In this document: positions 34,113 to 42,719 of the stretch, piece after piece
Numbering within the stretch: position 1 is the stretch's first letter
Layout of the letters: each line of letters starts with the position of its first letter
Assembly: GCA_036557405.1 (NCBI GenBank)
Contig: DATBHO010000009.1
Coordinates: 62,001 to 126,000, forward strand
Source: TA-21 sp036557405
GTDB lineage: Archaea; Thermoproteota; Nitrososphaeria; Nitrososphaerales; Nitrososphaeraceae
Reading direction: 5' to 3'
Length of the DNA: 64,000 nt
Program-made: the position numbers and the translations under genes
Notes under the pieces: model-generated
What the model saw: the letters and a program-made list of their open reading frames with translations, nothing else
Told to the model about the DNA's origin: nothing
Database searches by the model: none

Positions 34113-35318
34113 TTATTTAGTATTAAGGTCAGGATAGACCTTAGCTACTGAATTCTTTAAATATGTGTAATATGGTGTTGGGGTTATCGTTCCATTTTGC
34201 AGTAAAATTAGATTGAAGCTAGGGGTATCTGCATCCTGGTAATCCCATTTCCAGTAAGCTGATGCGGTTATGTTTTCGTTTTTAAATGCTTGAAGCATTG
34301 CATCTGTAGTTTGCTGGTCAAGACCACTCTTTGCAGGATCTAGCTGAAATACTCCGTTAACTTGAGTTCTTACGACATTGTTCCATTCACCAATATACAG
34401 TGGATCACCTGTCAATTCACTAGTCTTTTTGAATAAATCAAACCTTTGTTTTTGATACTGATCTCTGTCTGGAATTCCATATACACTTATTTTAAACATT
34501 ACATTTTCTTTATTTGTAGGAGCCATCTTGGCAAGATTTTCTGGCGTTAATTGGATCGGTCCCTTCACATCCACAGGAACATTCATACTGTAAATTACTG
34601 TTTTATTACTTATTGATCGTATTTCATCAGTTATGAATGAATTAAAATTTCCAATTTTTCCCCATTGATCTGAACTTTCTACGTGAGGCTCACTCAAGAT
34701 TTCATATCCAAAAGTACTGGGATGGCCATCCACCTTTGTAATTACCTTTTTCCAAAAGTCAGCAAGCGAAGTCCATGCGTCCTTTCCTTGGCCATCTTTG
34801 ACGGACCCATTCCAAAAGTCAGACCACCATAGCTTTGCTACCGGTTGTCCTTCTTTGCCCCCGCTATTCATTGGATATTTTTGCGAATTATTCTCAAAAA
34901 GTGATATTGGAAAACCTGTTCCCCTCTTTTCAAGCCAAGAGGAGGTATGCCACTGATGGTTATCATAAATAATTTTAATGCCGTATTTATCTCCAAGATT
35001 TGCTACTTGCTCTAATTCATTCATAAAGGCTTGTGGATTTTTCTCATATGCCTCCCAATAGAATAGGAATCTCGCTTGATTTAGTCCTGCATCTTTAATT
35101 AATTTGAAGCTTTCATCGAAATAATTGGCAGGGGGTAGTGCGGTATCATTTTGGTTTTCTTTTTGATCCACATATCCACCCTTCATCGCAACACCTACCA
35201 ATGGATTGTCCGCAGTGGGTGATTGTGCACCAGCAGCAATTACTCCGTTTGCCATGAACATAATCAATACAAAAGTTAAACCAAACAAGATTGACTTTGA
35301 GTTCCTTAAACTACTCAT
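34113..35318 (-). CDS. Secreted glycoside hydrolase, GH5-like (cellulase fold)
   Basis: A signal peptide (hydrophobic residues 10-32) precedes a TIM-barrel domain. The expected acid/base Glu is E210 in YEILSEPHVES, where the family NEP is SEP, and the nucleophile is E311 in YIGEWN. The conserved YDNHQWH is at 118-124. Such enzymes cleave beta-1,4 glucans or mannans, and are uncommon in autotrophic ammonia oxidisers, so the substrate may be the organism's own surface polymer or a host one. The ABC exporter gene beside it is convergent. It has a TATA box at 35340-35352. Confidence 0.8.
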   Translation of the reverse strand: MSSLRNSKSILFGLTFVLIMFMANGVIAAGAQSPTADNPLVGVAMKGGYVDQKENQNDTALPPANYFDESFKLIKDAGLNQARFLFYWEAYEKNPQAFMNELEQVANLGDKYGIKIIYDNHQWHTSSWLEKRGTGFPISLFENNSQKYPMNSGGKEGQPVAKLWWSDFWNGSVKDGQGKDAWTSLADFWKKVITKVDGHPSTFGYEILSEPHVESSDQWGKIGNFNSFITDEIRSISNKTVIYSMNVPVDVKGPIQLTPENLAKMAPTNKENVMFKISVYGIPDRDQYQKQRFDLFKKTSELTGDPLYIGEWNNVVRTQVNGVFQLDPAKSGLDQQTTDAMLQAFKNENITASAYWKWDYQDADTPSFNLILLQNGTITPTPYYTYLKNSVAKVYPDLNTK

Positions 35319-35339
35319 TGCAAGTATATCAAAATTTAG

Positions 35340-35352
35340 TTTATATATATAT
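35340..35352 (-). promoter_or_regulatory. TATA box of the GH5-like gene
   Basis: TTATATATATATT lies 22-34 bp upstream of the ATG at 35318, matching leaderless archaeal spacing. Confidence 0.5.
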
Positions 35353-35410
35353 TATGAATTGGCGATTATGAGGTGTATTAACCTTAAAATTATTATTTGG
35401 GCAGTATGTT

Positions 35411-35427
35411 TGTATTTTAAAAATACA
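35411..35427. promoter_or_regulatory. 17-bp perfect palindrome between divergent genes
   Basis: TGTATTTT-A-AAAATACA reads the same on both strands apart from the centre base. It lies 93 bp from the GH5-like start and 62 bp from the start at 35489. It could be an operator for a dimeric regulator. Confidence 0.4.
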
Positions 35428-35488
35428 TATGTGTTATTCGTTAGGTGAGGAAATGTAATAGCATGTCATTAAAAGTAGAGGATAATTA

Positions 35489-36031
35489 ATGAAGTGGAAT
35501 GTTTTAACTTTAGGTTTGATGTCCTTATTAATTGGCGTAACGATAATTTCCATTTCTTCGATACGTGTGCCAGACCCTCTTCACTCCACAAGTACGGTGT
35601 TTAATGGGAAAATAAGAAATGAAAGTCGTGCGATACTATCGTTGAGTGATGTACAAAAGGGAAAAAACATATCTTTATCCATTAATCCACAGAATTCTTT
35701 AGATTTACTTAATGTAAGGATTTTAAATCCAAAAGGAACATTAATATTCGATCAGAATTCTTCACAACAATTCTTTATTACAATTGTTGCACCAATAAGT
35801 GGTAACTATTCAGCAGTTTTAACTAATATCAATAAAAAGGAGATGTACACAAATAGCATGTTTGGCAGTGCGATCCTTTTTGATAGTAATAGAAATCCAA
35901 AGATTGAAATTCAAACAATTTTAATTGGGGTGATTATTATGCTTATTGGTATTGCTGCCTGCACATATTGGGTGATCTTTGAATCCTTTAAAAGGTTAAA
36001 AAGAAGAGCAGGATACAAGAACTTGACTTAA
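35489..36031 (+). CDS. Membrane protein with extracytoplasmic beta domain
   Basis: One helix at residues 5-25 and a second at about 143-165 frame a roughly 110-residue Ser/Asn-rich extracytoplasmic part, which ends in a basic tail (SFKRLKRRAGYK). The middle reads like a beta-sandwich (LLNVRILNPKGTLIFDQ, SGNYSAVLTNI), as in pre-peptidase-like or emp24-type domains. Not assigned to a family with confidence. It stands alone, divergent from the GH5-like gene. Confidence 0.65.
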   Translation: MKWNVLTLGLMSLLIGVTIISISSIRVPDPLHSTSTVFNGKIRNESRAILSLSDVQKGKNISLSINPQNSLDLLNVRILNPKGTLIFDQNSSQQFFITIVAPISGNYSAVLTNINKKEMYTNSMFGSAILFDSNRNPKIEIQTILIGVIIMLIGIAACTYWVIFESFKRLKRRAGYKNLT

Positions 36032-36082
36032 TTGTGATTTCTATTGCAGGAATCCTGAATATAAGCAATTTTAGATTATTCT

Positions 36083-36133
36083 ACAACAAATAATTGAATA
36101 TATTGTAGAACTACTAACAACAAATAATTGAAT
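36083..36133. repeat. 17-bp direct repeat downstream of the membrane-protein gene
   Basis: ACAACAAATAATTGAAT is present at 36083-36099 and 36117-36133, 34 bases apart. It is AT-rich and lies in the convergent gap between two gene ends. Possibly chance. Confidence 0.35.
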
Positions 36134-36191
36134 TTATTTTTGAATTTAGTCTAAAATACGTTTTTTTAGATATTTGGAGGGTATCAAAATT

Positions 36192-38138
36192 TCAATTTTT
36201 TTTAATTTTCTTGACCTTGGATCTTTGTATGTATTCAGCTAGTTTGGTCATGAGATTTTTATTAACTTTCTCACCGTCTATCTTACCCCTTAGAATTTCC
36301 ATGCACCTCCCCATCAACAGCCCAACGGCATCCAATCCTTTCTCAGAAATCACTTTCTCGTTTTCACTAATTATCCTGTTTATTGTCTCATCCACAAACT
36401 CTTCAGTAAAGCTATCGGTTCCAAAAGACTCTATTACTTCATCTACATTATCAACCTCTTTTTTGAGAAGTTTTTCAACTATTATTGGAATAGATTCTTT
36501 GGATATTCTAGAATTGTTTAATTGCAAAAACAGATAAAATAGTACATCCTCAGTGAGCATTGAAGTGTCATATCCATCTCTCTCCAAACTAACCATATCC
36601 TCCGTAAGCTTAGATATAATGAACGGCGGACTGATTGATGTCTGTGAACTTATTTTTTCAAATAGAATAAAATATCTAGAATCAAATATATTCTCTGCCA
36701 GTGTCTTGTTAATGCGATATTTCTTGGAAATTTGATCTATGACTACGTCCCATGGTTGAGGTATGTTTTTTGATAACTCTTTCACCGTAGTATCATCTAT
36801 CGAGATATATGGAATATCTGTTTCTGGATACATCCTTGATGATCCAGGTCTGGGTCTACTAAATGCGGTAACACCATCTTTTCTTACATAACGTGTTTCG
36901 GGAACGACTCCTGAAAAAGATTGTTTGATCCTATTGAATAATTCAAATAGCACTGCATGTAGTGATGTTATTGATCCACCTATTAGTATAAATGCGTCAT
37001 TCTTGTCCATTCTCAGAACAGAAGATATTGATTGGACATCATCAATACTAATTCCATAGTTTGGTAATTCATCAGAGTGAAATATCCCACCTACCCCATA
37101 GGATTTTACAAGGTCCCCCAACTCTTTGCCCAATCTAATTCCTGGATATGGCTCAAAGGATAATATTCCATTAAATCCTCGTAAAACAAATGCAATAAAC
37201 TTAGAATCATAGGTAAGGATTTTCTTCACTACTTTTGATGGAGAACTTCTTAATAAATCCGTAACATCGGCAACAGTACTGATGAAGTCTGATTCATTGA
37301 TGTTACGTTCAGTCAACCTTTTTGCGATTTGATTTAACCCATCCTGTCTTTTTGTTTCGTAATCAATTATAAGCGCAAGTTGTGATAGTTGTTGAACACC
37401 TTTAATTTCCACAACGGGTCCATCGTCTATTGAGATGTTAACGTCTTGTCTTATGCTTCCAAGCCCCCTTGTGACTTTTTTTGTTGATCGTAGAAGTCTT
37501 CCGACTGTCTGGGCTAAATTTGTTACAAAAGCTGGAGATTTGGAAATAGGCTCAAGCGCAATTTCAATAAGCGGTATTCCGAGTCTATCCAGAGAATAAA
37601 TCTTGTTTCCTTCATCATTATTCTTACCTTGTTCAATAATTATTCTAGCAGCATCCTCTTCTAAACAGATACTCTGGACACCCACCTTAACGCCTTCAAT
37701 ATCCAAAAAACCATCTCGGCCTACAAGCATTGTTCTCTGAAATCCAGTCGTATTTGACCCATCTATTACTATCTTTCTCATTACGTGTAATTCATCTTCA
37801 ATAGTACAATGAAGTGCCAAACATAATGTTAATACTATTTCTAGGGCCTCCTGGTTTACTTCCATGGGAGGCTCTTCATCTGATTCTATCAAACAGTTTG
37901 AATTCTTTGATGATTGATATTTTATTATCTTAATTTTTTTTGATTCGAAAAGAGCAGCCTGATCATAAGAGCCCATCTCACTTTGAGTCGGACGCAGGTT
38001 CCTCTTAAAGGTAAAATCATGCTCTGTAGCATCAACTATTTTGCAACTGCAAAATAATTTATTTTTTGAGTCTAATTGTTGATGAATTTCAAGTCCAACC
38101 TTTAGTCTATTTTTAGCAGATTTTCCATCATTGACCAA
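36192..38138 (-). CDS. gatE: Glu-tRNA(Gln) amidotransferase subunit E
   Basis: The opening KVGLEIHQQLDSKNKLFCSC and the conserved LEEDAARI and GLGSIRQDVNISI regions identify the GatB/GatE family. The insert typical of GatE (an AspRS-like piece near residues 280-430) and the length of 648 distinguish it from GatB. With GatD it makes Gln-tRNA from Glu-tRNA. GatD is not in the window. A lysine-rich end (KVKKIKKN) is normal. Confidence 0.95.
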   Translation of the reverse strand: MVNDGKSAKNRLKVGLEIHQQLDSKNKLFCSCKIVDATEHDFTFKRNLRPTQSEMGSYDQAALFESKKIKIIKYQSSKNSNCLIESDEEPPMEVNQEALEIVLTLCLALHCTIEDELHVMRKIVIDGSNTTGFQRTMLVGRDGFLDIEGVKVGVQSICLEEDAARIIIEQGKNNDEGNKIYSLDRLGIPLIEIALEPISKSPAFVTNLAQTVGRLLRSTKKVTRGLGSIRQDVNISIDDGPVVEIKGVQQLSQLALIIDYETKRQDGLNQIAKRLTERNINESDFISTVADVTDLLRSSPSKVVKKILTYDSKFIAFVLRGFNGILSFEPYPGIRLGKELGDLVKSYGVGGIFHSDELPNYGISIDDVQSISSVLRMDKNDAFILIGGSITSLHAVLFELFNRIKQSFSGVVPETRYVRKDGVTAFSRPRPGSSRMYPETDIPYISIDDTTVKELSKNIPQPWDVVIDQISKKYRINKTLAENIFDSRYFILFEKISSQTSISPPFIISKLTEDMVSLERDGYDTSMLTEDVLFYLFLQLNNSRISKESIPIIVEKLLKKEVDNVDEVIESFGTDSFTEEFVDETINRIISENEKVISEKGLDAVGLLMGRCMEILRGKIDGEKVNKNLMTKLAEYIQRSKVKKIKKN

Positions 38139-38231
38139 TATGCAATCAATAAAGGAGCCTTATTATTATTATTTACAAATAATTAAGAAATATTTAATTC
38201 TCCCACCTAGTTGATTATCCATGATTCAAAT

Positions 38232-38381
38232 ATGATAAATCTTTTTTCTATATTTTTTGCAATTTTGCCAAAGGGGACTGTAAGAGATGAGAATACTTTT
38301 TTCATATTTATTTCCATACTTGTTGGATTAATCGTAGCTGCATGCATTCTGAGACTGAGAAGAAACAGACAATCTGAGTGA
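38232..38381 (+). CDS. Small membrane protein (49 residues)
   Basis: Read by eye. The protein has a hydrophobic start (MINLFSIFFAIL) and a second span (FFIFISILVGLIVAACIL) ending with a basic LRLRRNRQSE tail. This suggests a two-span membrane minigene. No family. It lies between gatE and the DUF309 gene, both on the other strand. Confidence 0.4.
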   Translation: MINLFSIFFAILPKGTVRDENTFFIFISILVGLIVAACILRLRRNRQSE

Positions 38382-38434
38382 AGCAGGTACGATTAGTAAG
38401 TCTCACTCTTGATCTGTCCTATTTTTCATTATAC

Positions 38435-39007
38435 CTAAATTTTAACGTTTGAAACCGTAGTTGAATTAACCATATCCACAACTTTTCTTTTTAAAGATTC
38501 AATATCAATGTCATAATAATTGTCATATGTTTTATCCAATTTAACAAGTGCTCTTTTCATAATAGAGATACAGATTTCTTGCTCCCCTTTTTGGTAATGT
38601 ACGAATGCAGCGGCGACTAGAATAATCCCATTCAACAAGTCTCGTTCATTACCTTTGGTATTTTTCCATATAGCTTCAAGAACTTCATGCGTTTTCCAAT
38701 ATTTTTCATCGTTGAAGAGTTCACGGGCCAACTTGATTGACTCTTTTTTATCAAATTCCTTTTCAACAAGTCTATCAATTTCTAAAATTGGAGATATCTT
38801 TGAAAGGTTAGACGTTATGTTATTCATGTCTGATAATGTGGTTATGCTTATGTCAAGTTCAAGAAAGTGACTTGCAACCCTAACATCCCGGATTATGACT
38901 TTGAAATCATGTAAAGAACTTCTACATAAAGAGAGGATTGAGGTCGCATCTCTTGGATAGTATTTCTCATTTTTAAGATATACCATGTATCTTAACAGTT
39001 CACTCAC
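38435..39007 (-). CDS. DUF309 family protein
   Basis: The second half has the DUF309 helix pair ARELFNDEKYWKTHEVLEAIWKNTKGNERDLLNGIILVAAAFVHYQKGE, given here in part as the ELFNDEKYWKTHEVLE and LLNGIILVAAAFVHY segments. Its two histidines and the acidic residues suggest metal binding. Function unknown in the family. The first 80 residues are a less conserved leader. It is monocistronic. Confidence 0.85.
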   Translation of the reverse strand: MSELLRYMVYLKNEKYYPRDATSILSLCRSSLHDFKVIIRDVRVASHFLELDISITTLSDMNNITSNLSKISPILEIDRLVEKEFDKKESIKLARELFNDEKYWKTHEVLEAIWKNTKGNERDLLNGIILVAAAFVHYQKGEQEICISIMKRALVKLDKTYDNYYDIDIESLKRKVVDMVNSTTVSNVKI

Positions 39008-39204
39008 CGAAACCCTTCATATTATAGACTCTACGGACCACATACCAAATATATTGTTATTTAAGAGCATATCATTACGTCAGATAGCATTAGTCTTCTA
39101 GTTATGCACAATGACAATAGTACTAAAGTGTACAAACCCAGAGTTCCCAATTTGATTATAATGATTCATACGGAGATATCAATAATCTTAACAGCAAACA
39201 ATCA

Positions 39205-40029
39205 TTATTTGAAAAGCGTAAACAGATATGGTGTTTCCTTTTTTTCATCAAGTGTCCAAGAACTTGGTAGACTTAAACACTTCACTATTTCCAATCCAGA
39301 ATCATTTATGAATTTTCCCCATCCCCACATAGATTTATCTCGAGAATATTGTCTATAGGTATGACTCCCCATTAGATTAATACCTACGTTGTGCAATTTA
39401 GATTTATATTTTTTCAAGTGATTTAGTACGCTGTAAGATAATATTTCTCCAGAATCAGGTAGTGCAGAAATGAATATAATGGTATTTTCTAGCTTGAATT
39501 GTGCATAGTCTATTGAATTCGAATCGCCGTTAATGACTTTATATTTTACGTTACTAGACAAAGATATTTTATTTTGTAGGTCACACAGATCTTTATCAAT
39601 CTCTACTCCTATTGAATTAAGACCAAGTATACTCCCACAAAATATCAATCTTCCATCCCCCGATCCTATATCTATAACATTTTCAAATCCCAAATCCTTT
39701 GCAACTAGAATCATTACAAGAGCTGAGAGTCCCCAAGTTGGAAGAAATGGTTGGTAACTCGTATCATATTTTTTAGAACTCAACCAAAATTGATTTACAT
39801 CCCCTTCATAGGATATGCACGGGATATTAGAAAGTGTTAGACCCTGTTGTTTATAATATATTTTGTTATTGTTAAAGAAAGTATGTAGTTTTTCCAATAG
39901 TATCTTGTCAAATAAGCTTTGTTTATTTGCAACGGGGATAAATTCCCTAATGTGGTTGTATGAATGAAATTCATGAAGATATTCATTCTTTAGGTTAATC
40001 AAGCACTCTGCCAAATCGTCGAGTTCCAT
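39205..40029 (-). CDS. SAM-dependent methyltransferase, class I
   Basis: The glycine-rich motif I is FENVIDIGSGDGRLIFCGSI, and the following acidic strand is IGVEIDKDLC. The N-terminal 100 residues are an unassigned helical region containing an aromatic-rich stretch (NQFWLSSKKYDTSYQPFLPTWG-like). The substrate cannot be predicted. Length 274. No neighbour hints at a pathway. Confidence 0.82.
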   Translation of the reverse strand: MELDDLAECLINLKNEYLHEFHSYNHIREFIPVANKQSLFDKILLEKLHTFFNNNKIYYKQQGLTLSNIPCISYEGDVNQFWLSSKKYDTSYQPFLPTWGLSALVMILVAKDLGFENVIDIGSGDGRLIFCGSILGLNSIGVEIDKDLCDLQNKISLSSNVKYKVINGDSNSIDYAQFKLENTIIFISALPDSGEILSYSVLNHLKKYKSKLHNVGINLMGSHTYRQYSRDKSMWGWGKFINDSGLEIVKCLSLPSSWTLDEKKETPYLFTLFK

Positions 40030-40272
40030 TTAATACTCACGTTGTAATATTTTAATAGGAAGGGTAGGCATCATATTAGTATTCTTGGCACCTCGATAGT
40101 CCAAATGTTGGGTAGAGCTGAAATTGTCCCAGTAATTCCAAATCATAAATTCTTGTTTATCCTATGGTAGGCGATTAAATTTAATTTTATAATTGTTACT
40201 TGTACAGTGATCACTTCAAAAGAAGTAAGGAAAACATAGTGAACCAGTATGGAATATCTCTTTGATAATCAT
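40030..40272. other. Intergenic region upstream of the methyltransferase and downstream of sucD
   Basis: 243 bp with no ORF of note, no tRNA and no repeat. TTTTATAATTG near 40180 is TATA-like, but the methyltransferase start is on the other side. Confidence 0.35.
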
Positions 40273-41187
40273 TCATTTCATCAATTTGTCTAGTATACCC
40301 GGAATTTCAGCGGGTCTTTTTGCCACGGGAATATTCACTCTTGAGAAACTTGATATTTTTGACTCTGCCGACCCATAATTTCCGTAAATAATTGCGCCCG
40401 CATGCCCCATTCTCTTTTCCTTTGGTGCAGATCGTCCTGCAATGTATGCTATGACAGGTTTATTAAAATGGGTTTTTTCGATATATTCAACAAGTGATTC
40501 TTCGGCATCTCCTCCTATTTCGCCAACTATCACAACCGAGTCTACCTCATCTCGATGACTTATCAGATCAAAGGCTTCTATCAAATTAGTGCCGTTAATT
40601 GGATCGCCTCCTATTCCTAATGCTATGCTTTGTCCTGTTCCTGCGTTTGATAAATGAAACGAAACCTCATACATTAGTGTTCCACTCCTAGAGAAAACAG
40701 CAGTTTTACCCTTCTTAAATGGTTGGGACGGCATGATACCGATTTTACTTACTGATGGAACAATAACACCAGGAGTATTAGGACCTATTATTCTTGCATC
40801 ATTTGTATGCGCATACTCTAAAGCCTCCATTGCATCACGTACTGGAACGTGTTCTGGAATTGCTACAAGTAATTTGATTCCGTTATTTACTGCATCTTTT
40901 ATTGCTGATAGAAAGAATTGAGCCGGGACAAATATCCCAGATATCTGTACATTAAAACTCTTGCTTGCATCCTCAACGGAATTAAAGACAGGTATGCCTT
41001 CAAATGACTGGCCGCCCTTATTGGGAGTTACGCCAGCCACGATATTTGTTCCATATTCTCTCATCAATCTAGTGTGAACGGAACCAAAATTTCCTGTTAT
41101 TCCTTGAATTAGGACGGGTTTATTACAATAGTCAGGATCTTCTGGTTTACCTACCAAAATATCAAAGATATCAAATTTTTTGGACAT
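40273..41187 (-). CDS. sucD: Succinyl-CoA ligase, alpha subunit
   Basis: The CoA-binding Rossmann part has QGITGNFGSVHTRLM and the phosphohistidine motif KRMGHAGAIIYG near the C-terminus. SRSGTLMYEV is conserved in the family. It converts succinyl-CoA to succinate with ADP/GDP phosphorylation and works with SucC. sucC ends and sucD starts in contact (41188/41187), so they are cotranslated. In thaumarchaea the pair can serve both the TCA arm and the handling of succinyl-CoA from carbon fixation. Confidence 0.96.
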   Translation of the reverse strand: MSKKFDIFDILVGKPEDPDYCNKPVLIQGITGNFGSVHTRLMREYGTNIVAGVTPNKGGQSFEGIPVFNSVEDASKSFNVQISGIFVPAQFFLSAIKDAVNNGIKLLVAIPEHVPVRDAMEALEYAHTNDARIIGPNTPGVIVPSVSKIGIMPSQPFKKGKTAVFSRSGTLMYEVSFHLSNAGTGQSIALGIGGDPINGTNLIEAFDLISHRDEVDSVVIVGEIGGDAEESLVEYIEKTHFNKPVIAYIAGRSAPKEKRMGHAGAIIYGNYGSAESKISSFSRVNIPVAKRPAEIPGILDKLMK

Positions 41188-42300
41188 CTATTTCATCGAC
41201 TCTATATATTGAACTAATCCTGAAATAGCTTCTTCTACTGTATCGTATAGTTTCGCATTACTATTAGAAAGCATTTGTTTAGATTTATCTGATTCCGCAC
41301 CTGAAATTCTGGCGTAAATGGGTACACTAATCATGCCATCTTTATATGCGTCAAGGATAGCTTGAGCTACCAAATCAGTCCTAACAATACCACCAAACAA
41401 ATTTACCAAAATCGCCTTTACTTTTGATAATTTGCTTATGACCTGTAAAGCTTTGTAAATTGTTTCAGTAGTAGCCCTTCCACCAAAATCCAAAAAGGCG
41501 CCCGGCTTTCCGCCGGCATCGTGAACGATGTCAAGTGTTGACATCACAAGCCCTGCACCATTGCCTATTATTGCTATATTTCCATCCAACTCAACGAATG
41601 AAAAACCGCTCTTCTCTGCTTGTTCCTGCAATTCAGAAATTTGGATATATTTTCTTAACTCAGGATGTCTGAATATTGAATTATCATCAATGATAATTTT
41701 TGCATCCAGGGCTAGACATGTCCCGTCACTCAGAATGGCAAGAGGATTTATTTCTGCCATTTCAGCCTCCTTTTCTCTAACGAGTCTTGCGAGCTTTATG
41801 ACTACATTTGAAAACGATTTAGCAGTTAATTCTTCTAACCTTAAATTTTTTGCGATGCTTTCTGCCACTGCTTGTGTTAACCCTGTAATAGATATATCCT
41901 GGATTACTTTATTTTGTACACTTTCAATATCCACTCCTCCCTCTGCAGATGATATTAACGAATAAGTCCTTTTTCCTCTATTGAGGAACAGCGAAAGATA
42001 GAGTTCCTTAACTATATCCACAGCCTCTTCAATTAAGATTGCTTTTGGTCGTTCGCCTTTTACCTCTTTATTTATTAGCTTAGTAAACTCTGCTTCAAGT
42101 TCTTCCTTTTTCGTGCATTTCAATATAGCGCCAGCCTTACCTCTACCGCCAACAGTTAACTGTGATTTAAGGACAATTGGGAATTTGAGTTTGTCTGCAA
42201 TCTGACTTACCTCTGATTGATTTTTGGCAAGATAGGATTTTGGAATAGCAATATCATACTCGGTAAATAATTCTTTACCCTGATATTCTAATAATTTCAT
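41188..42300 (-). CDS. sucC: Succinyl-CoA ligase, beta subunit
   Basis: ATP-grasp protein with KELFTEYDIAIPKSYLA at the start, KSQLTVGGRGKAGAI for nucleotide binding and the LVNLFGGIVRTDLVAQAI end. It pairs with SucD directly downstream. Length of 370 is usual. Confidence 0.96.
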   Translation of the reverse strand: MKLLEYQGKELFTEYDIAIPKSYLAKNQSEVSQIADKLKFPIVLKSQLTVGGRGKAGAILKCTKKEELEAEFTKLINKEVKGERPKAILIEEAVDIVKELYLSLFLNRGKRTYSLISSAEGGVDIESVQNKVIQDISITGLTQAVAESIAKNLRLEELTAKSFSNVVIKLARLVREKEAEMAEINPLAILSDGTCLALDAKIIIDDNSIFRHPELRKYIQISELQEQAEKSGFSFVELDGNIAIIGNGAGLVMSTLDIVHDAGGKPGAFLDFGGRATTETIYKALQVISKLSKVKAILVNLFGGIVRTDLVAQAILDAYKDGMISVPIYARISGAESDKSKQMLSNSNAKLYDTVEEAISGLVQYIESMK

Positions 42301-42397
42301 TCAGCAATAATGTGAAGCCTATGTGGTGACTTATAATCCTATTTAAGCAAGTGAATCAGTTTGAAAATTTATATATCTACTCATAAATCCGTATTCT

Positions 42398-42565
42398 ATG
42401 GCTGAAAAAATGACCGCGGTCTGGCTTATTATTCTGACTATAATTGCATGTGCGGCCATACCTGCAATCATGATATGGTTAACAACCACGCCCACTCCAT
42501 CAAAACCTCATTTGATACTTGGCATCGTTGAATTTTTACCATCTGGAAATATTTTACATAACTAA
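42398..42565 (+). CDS. Small membrane protein (55 residues)
   Basis: Read by eye in the gap (42301-42719) between sucC and the GHKL gene. The peptide has one strong helix (WLIILTIIACAAIPAIMIWL), then a short polar tail. A TATA-like TTTATATATC precedes it at about 42368-42377, in the right position for the ATG at 42398. Function unknown. The rest of this 418-bp gap holds no other convincing gene. Confidence 0.5.
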   Translation: MAEKMTAVWLIILTIIACAAIPAIMIWLTTTPTPSKPHLILGIVEFLPSGNILHN

Positions 42566-42719
42566 TAGAATGGCTTATTCCGGGATCATGAAATTATTTT
42601 TAAGTAAATTAATTGTTATTCGATAATTTGTATTTAGTTCTTTATGAACGAGTTCTATGAGAAAAGAGCTAAGCGCTTACTAGTAATAGATAAAGGTGAG
42701 AGATTAAAACATACTAATC

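Noticed and set aside
39104..39358. 84-codon plus frame at the 3' end of the methyltransferase gene
   Set aside because: It is antisense to the methyltransferase and looks like a shadow.
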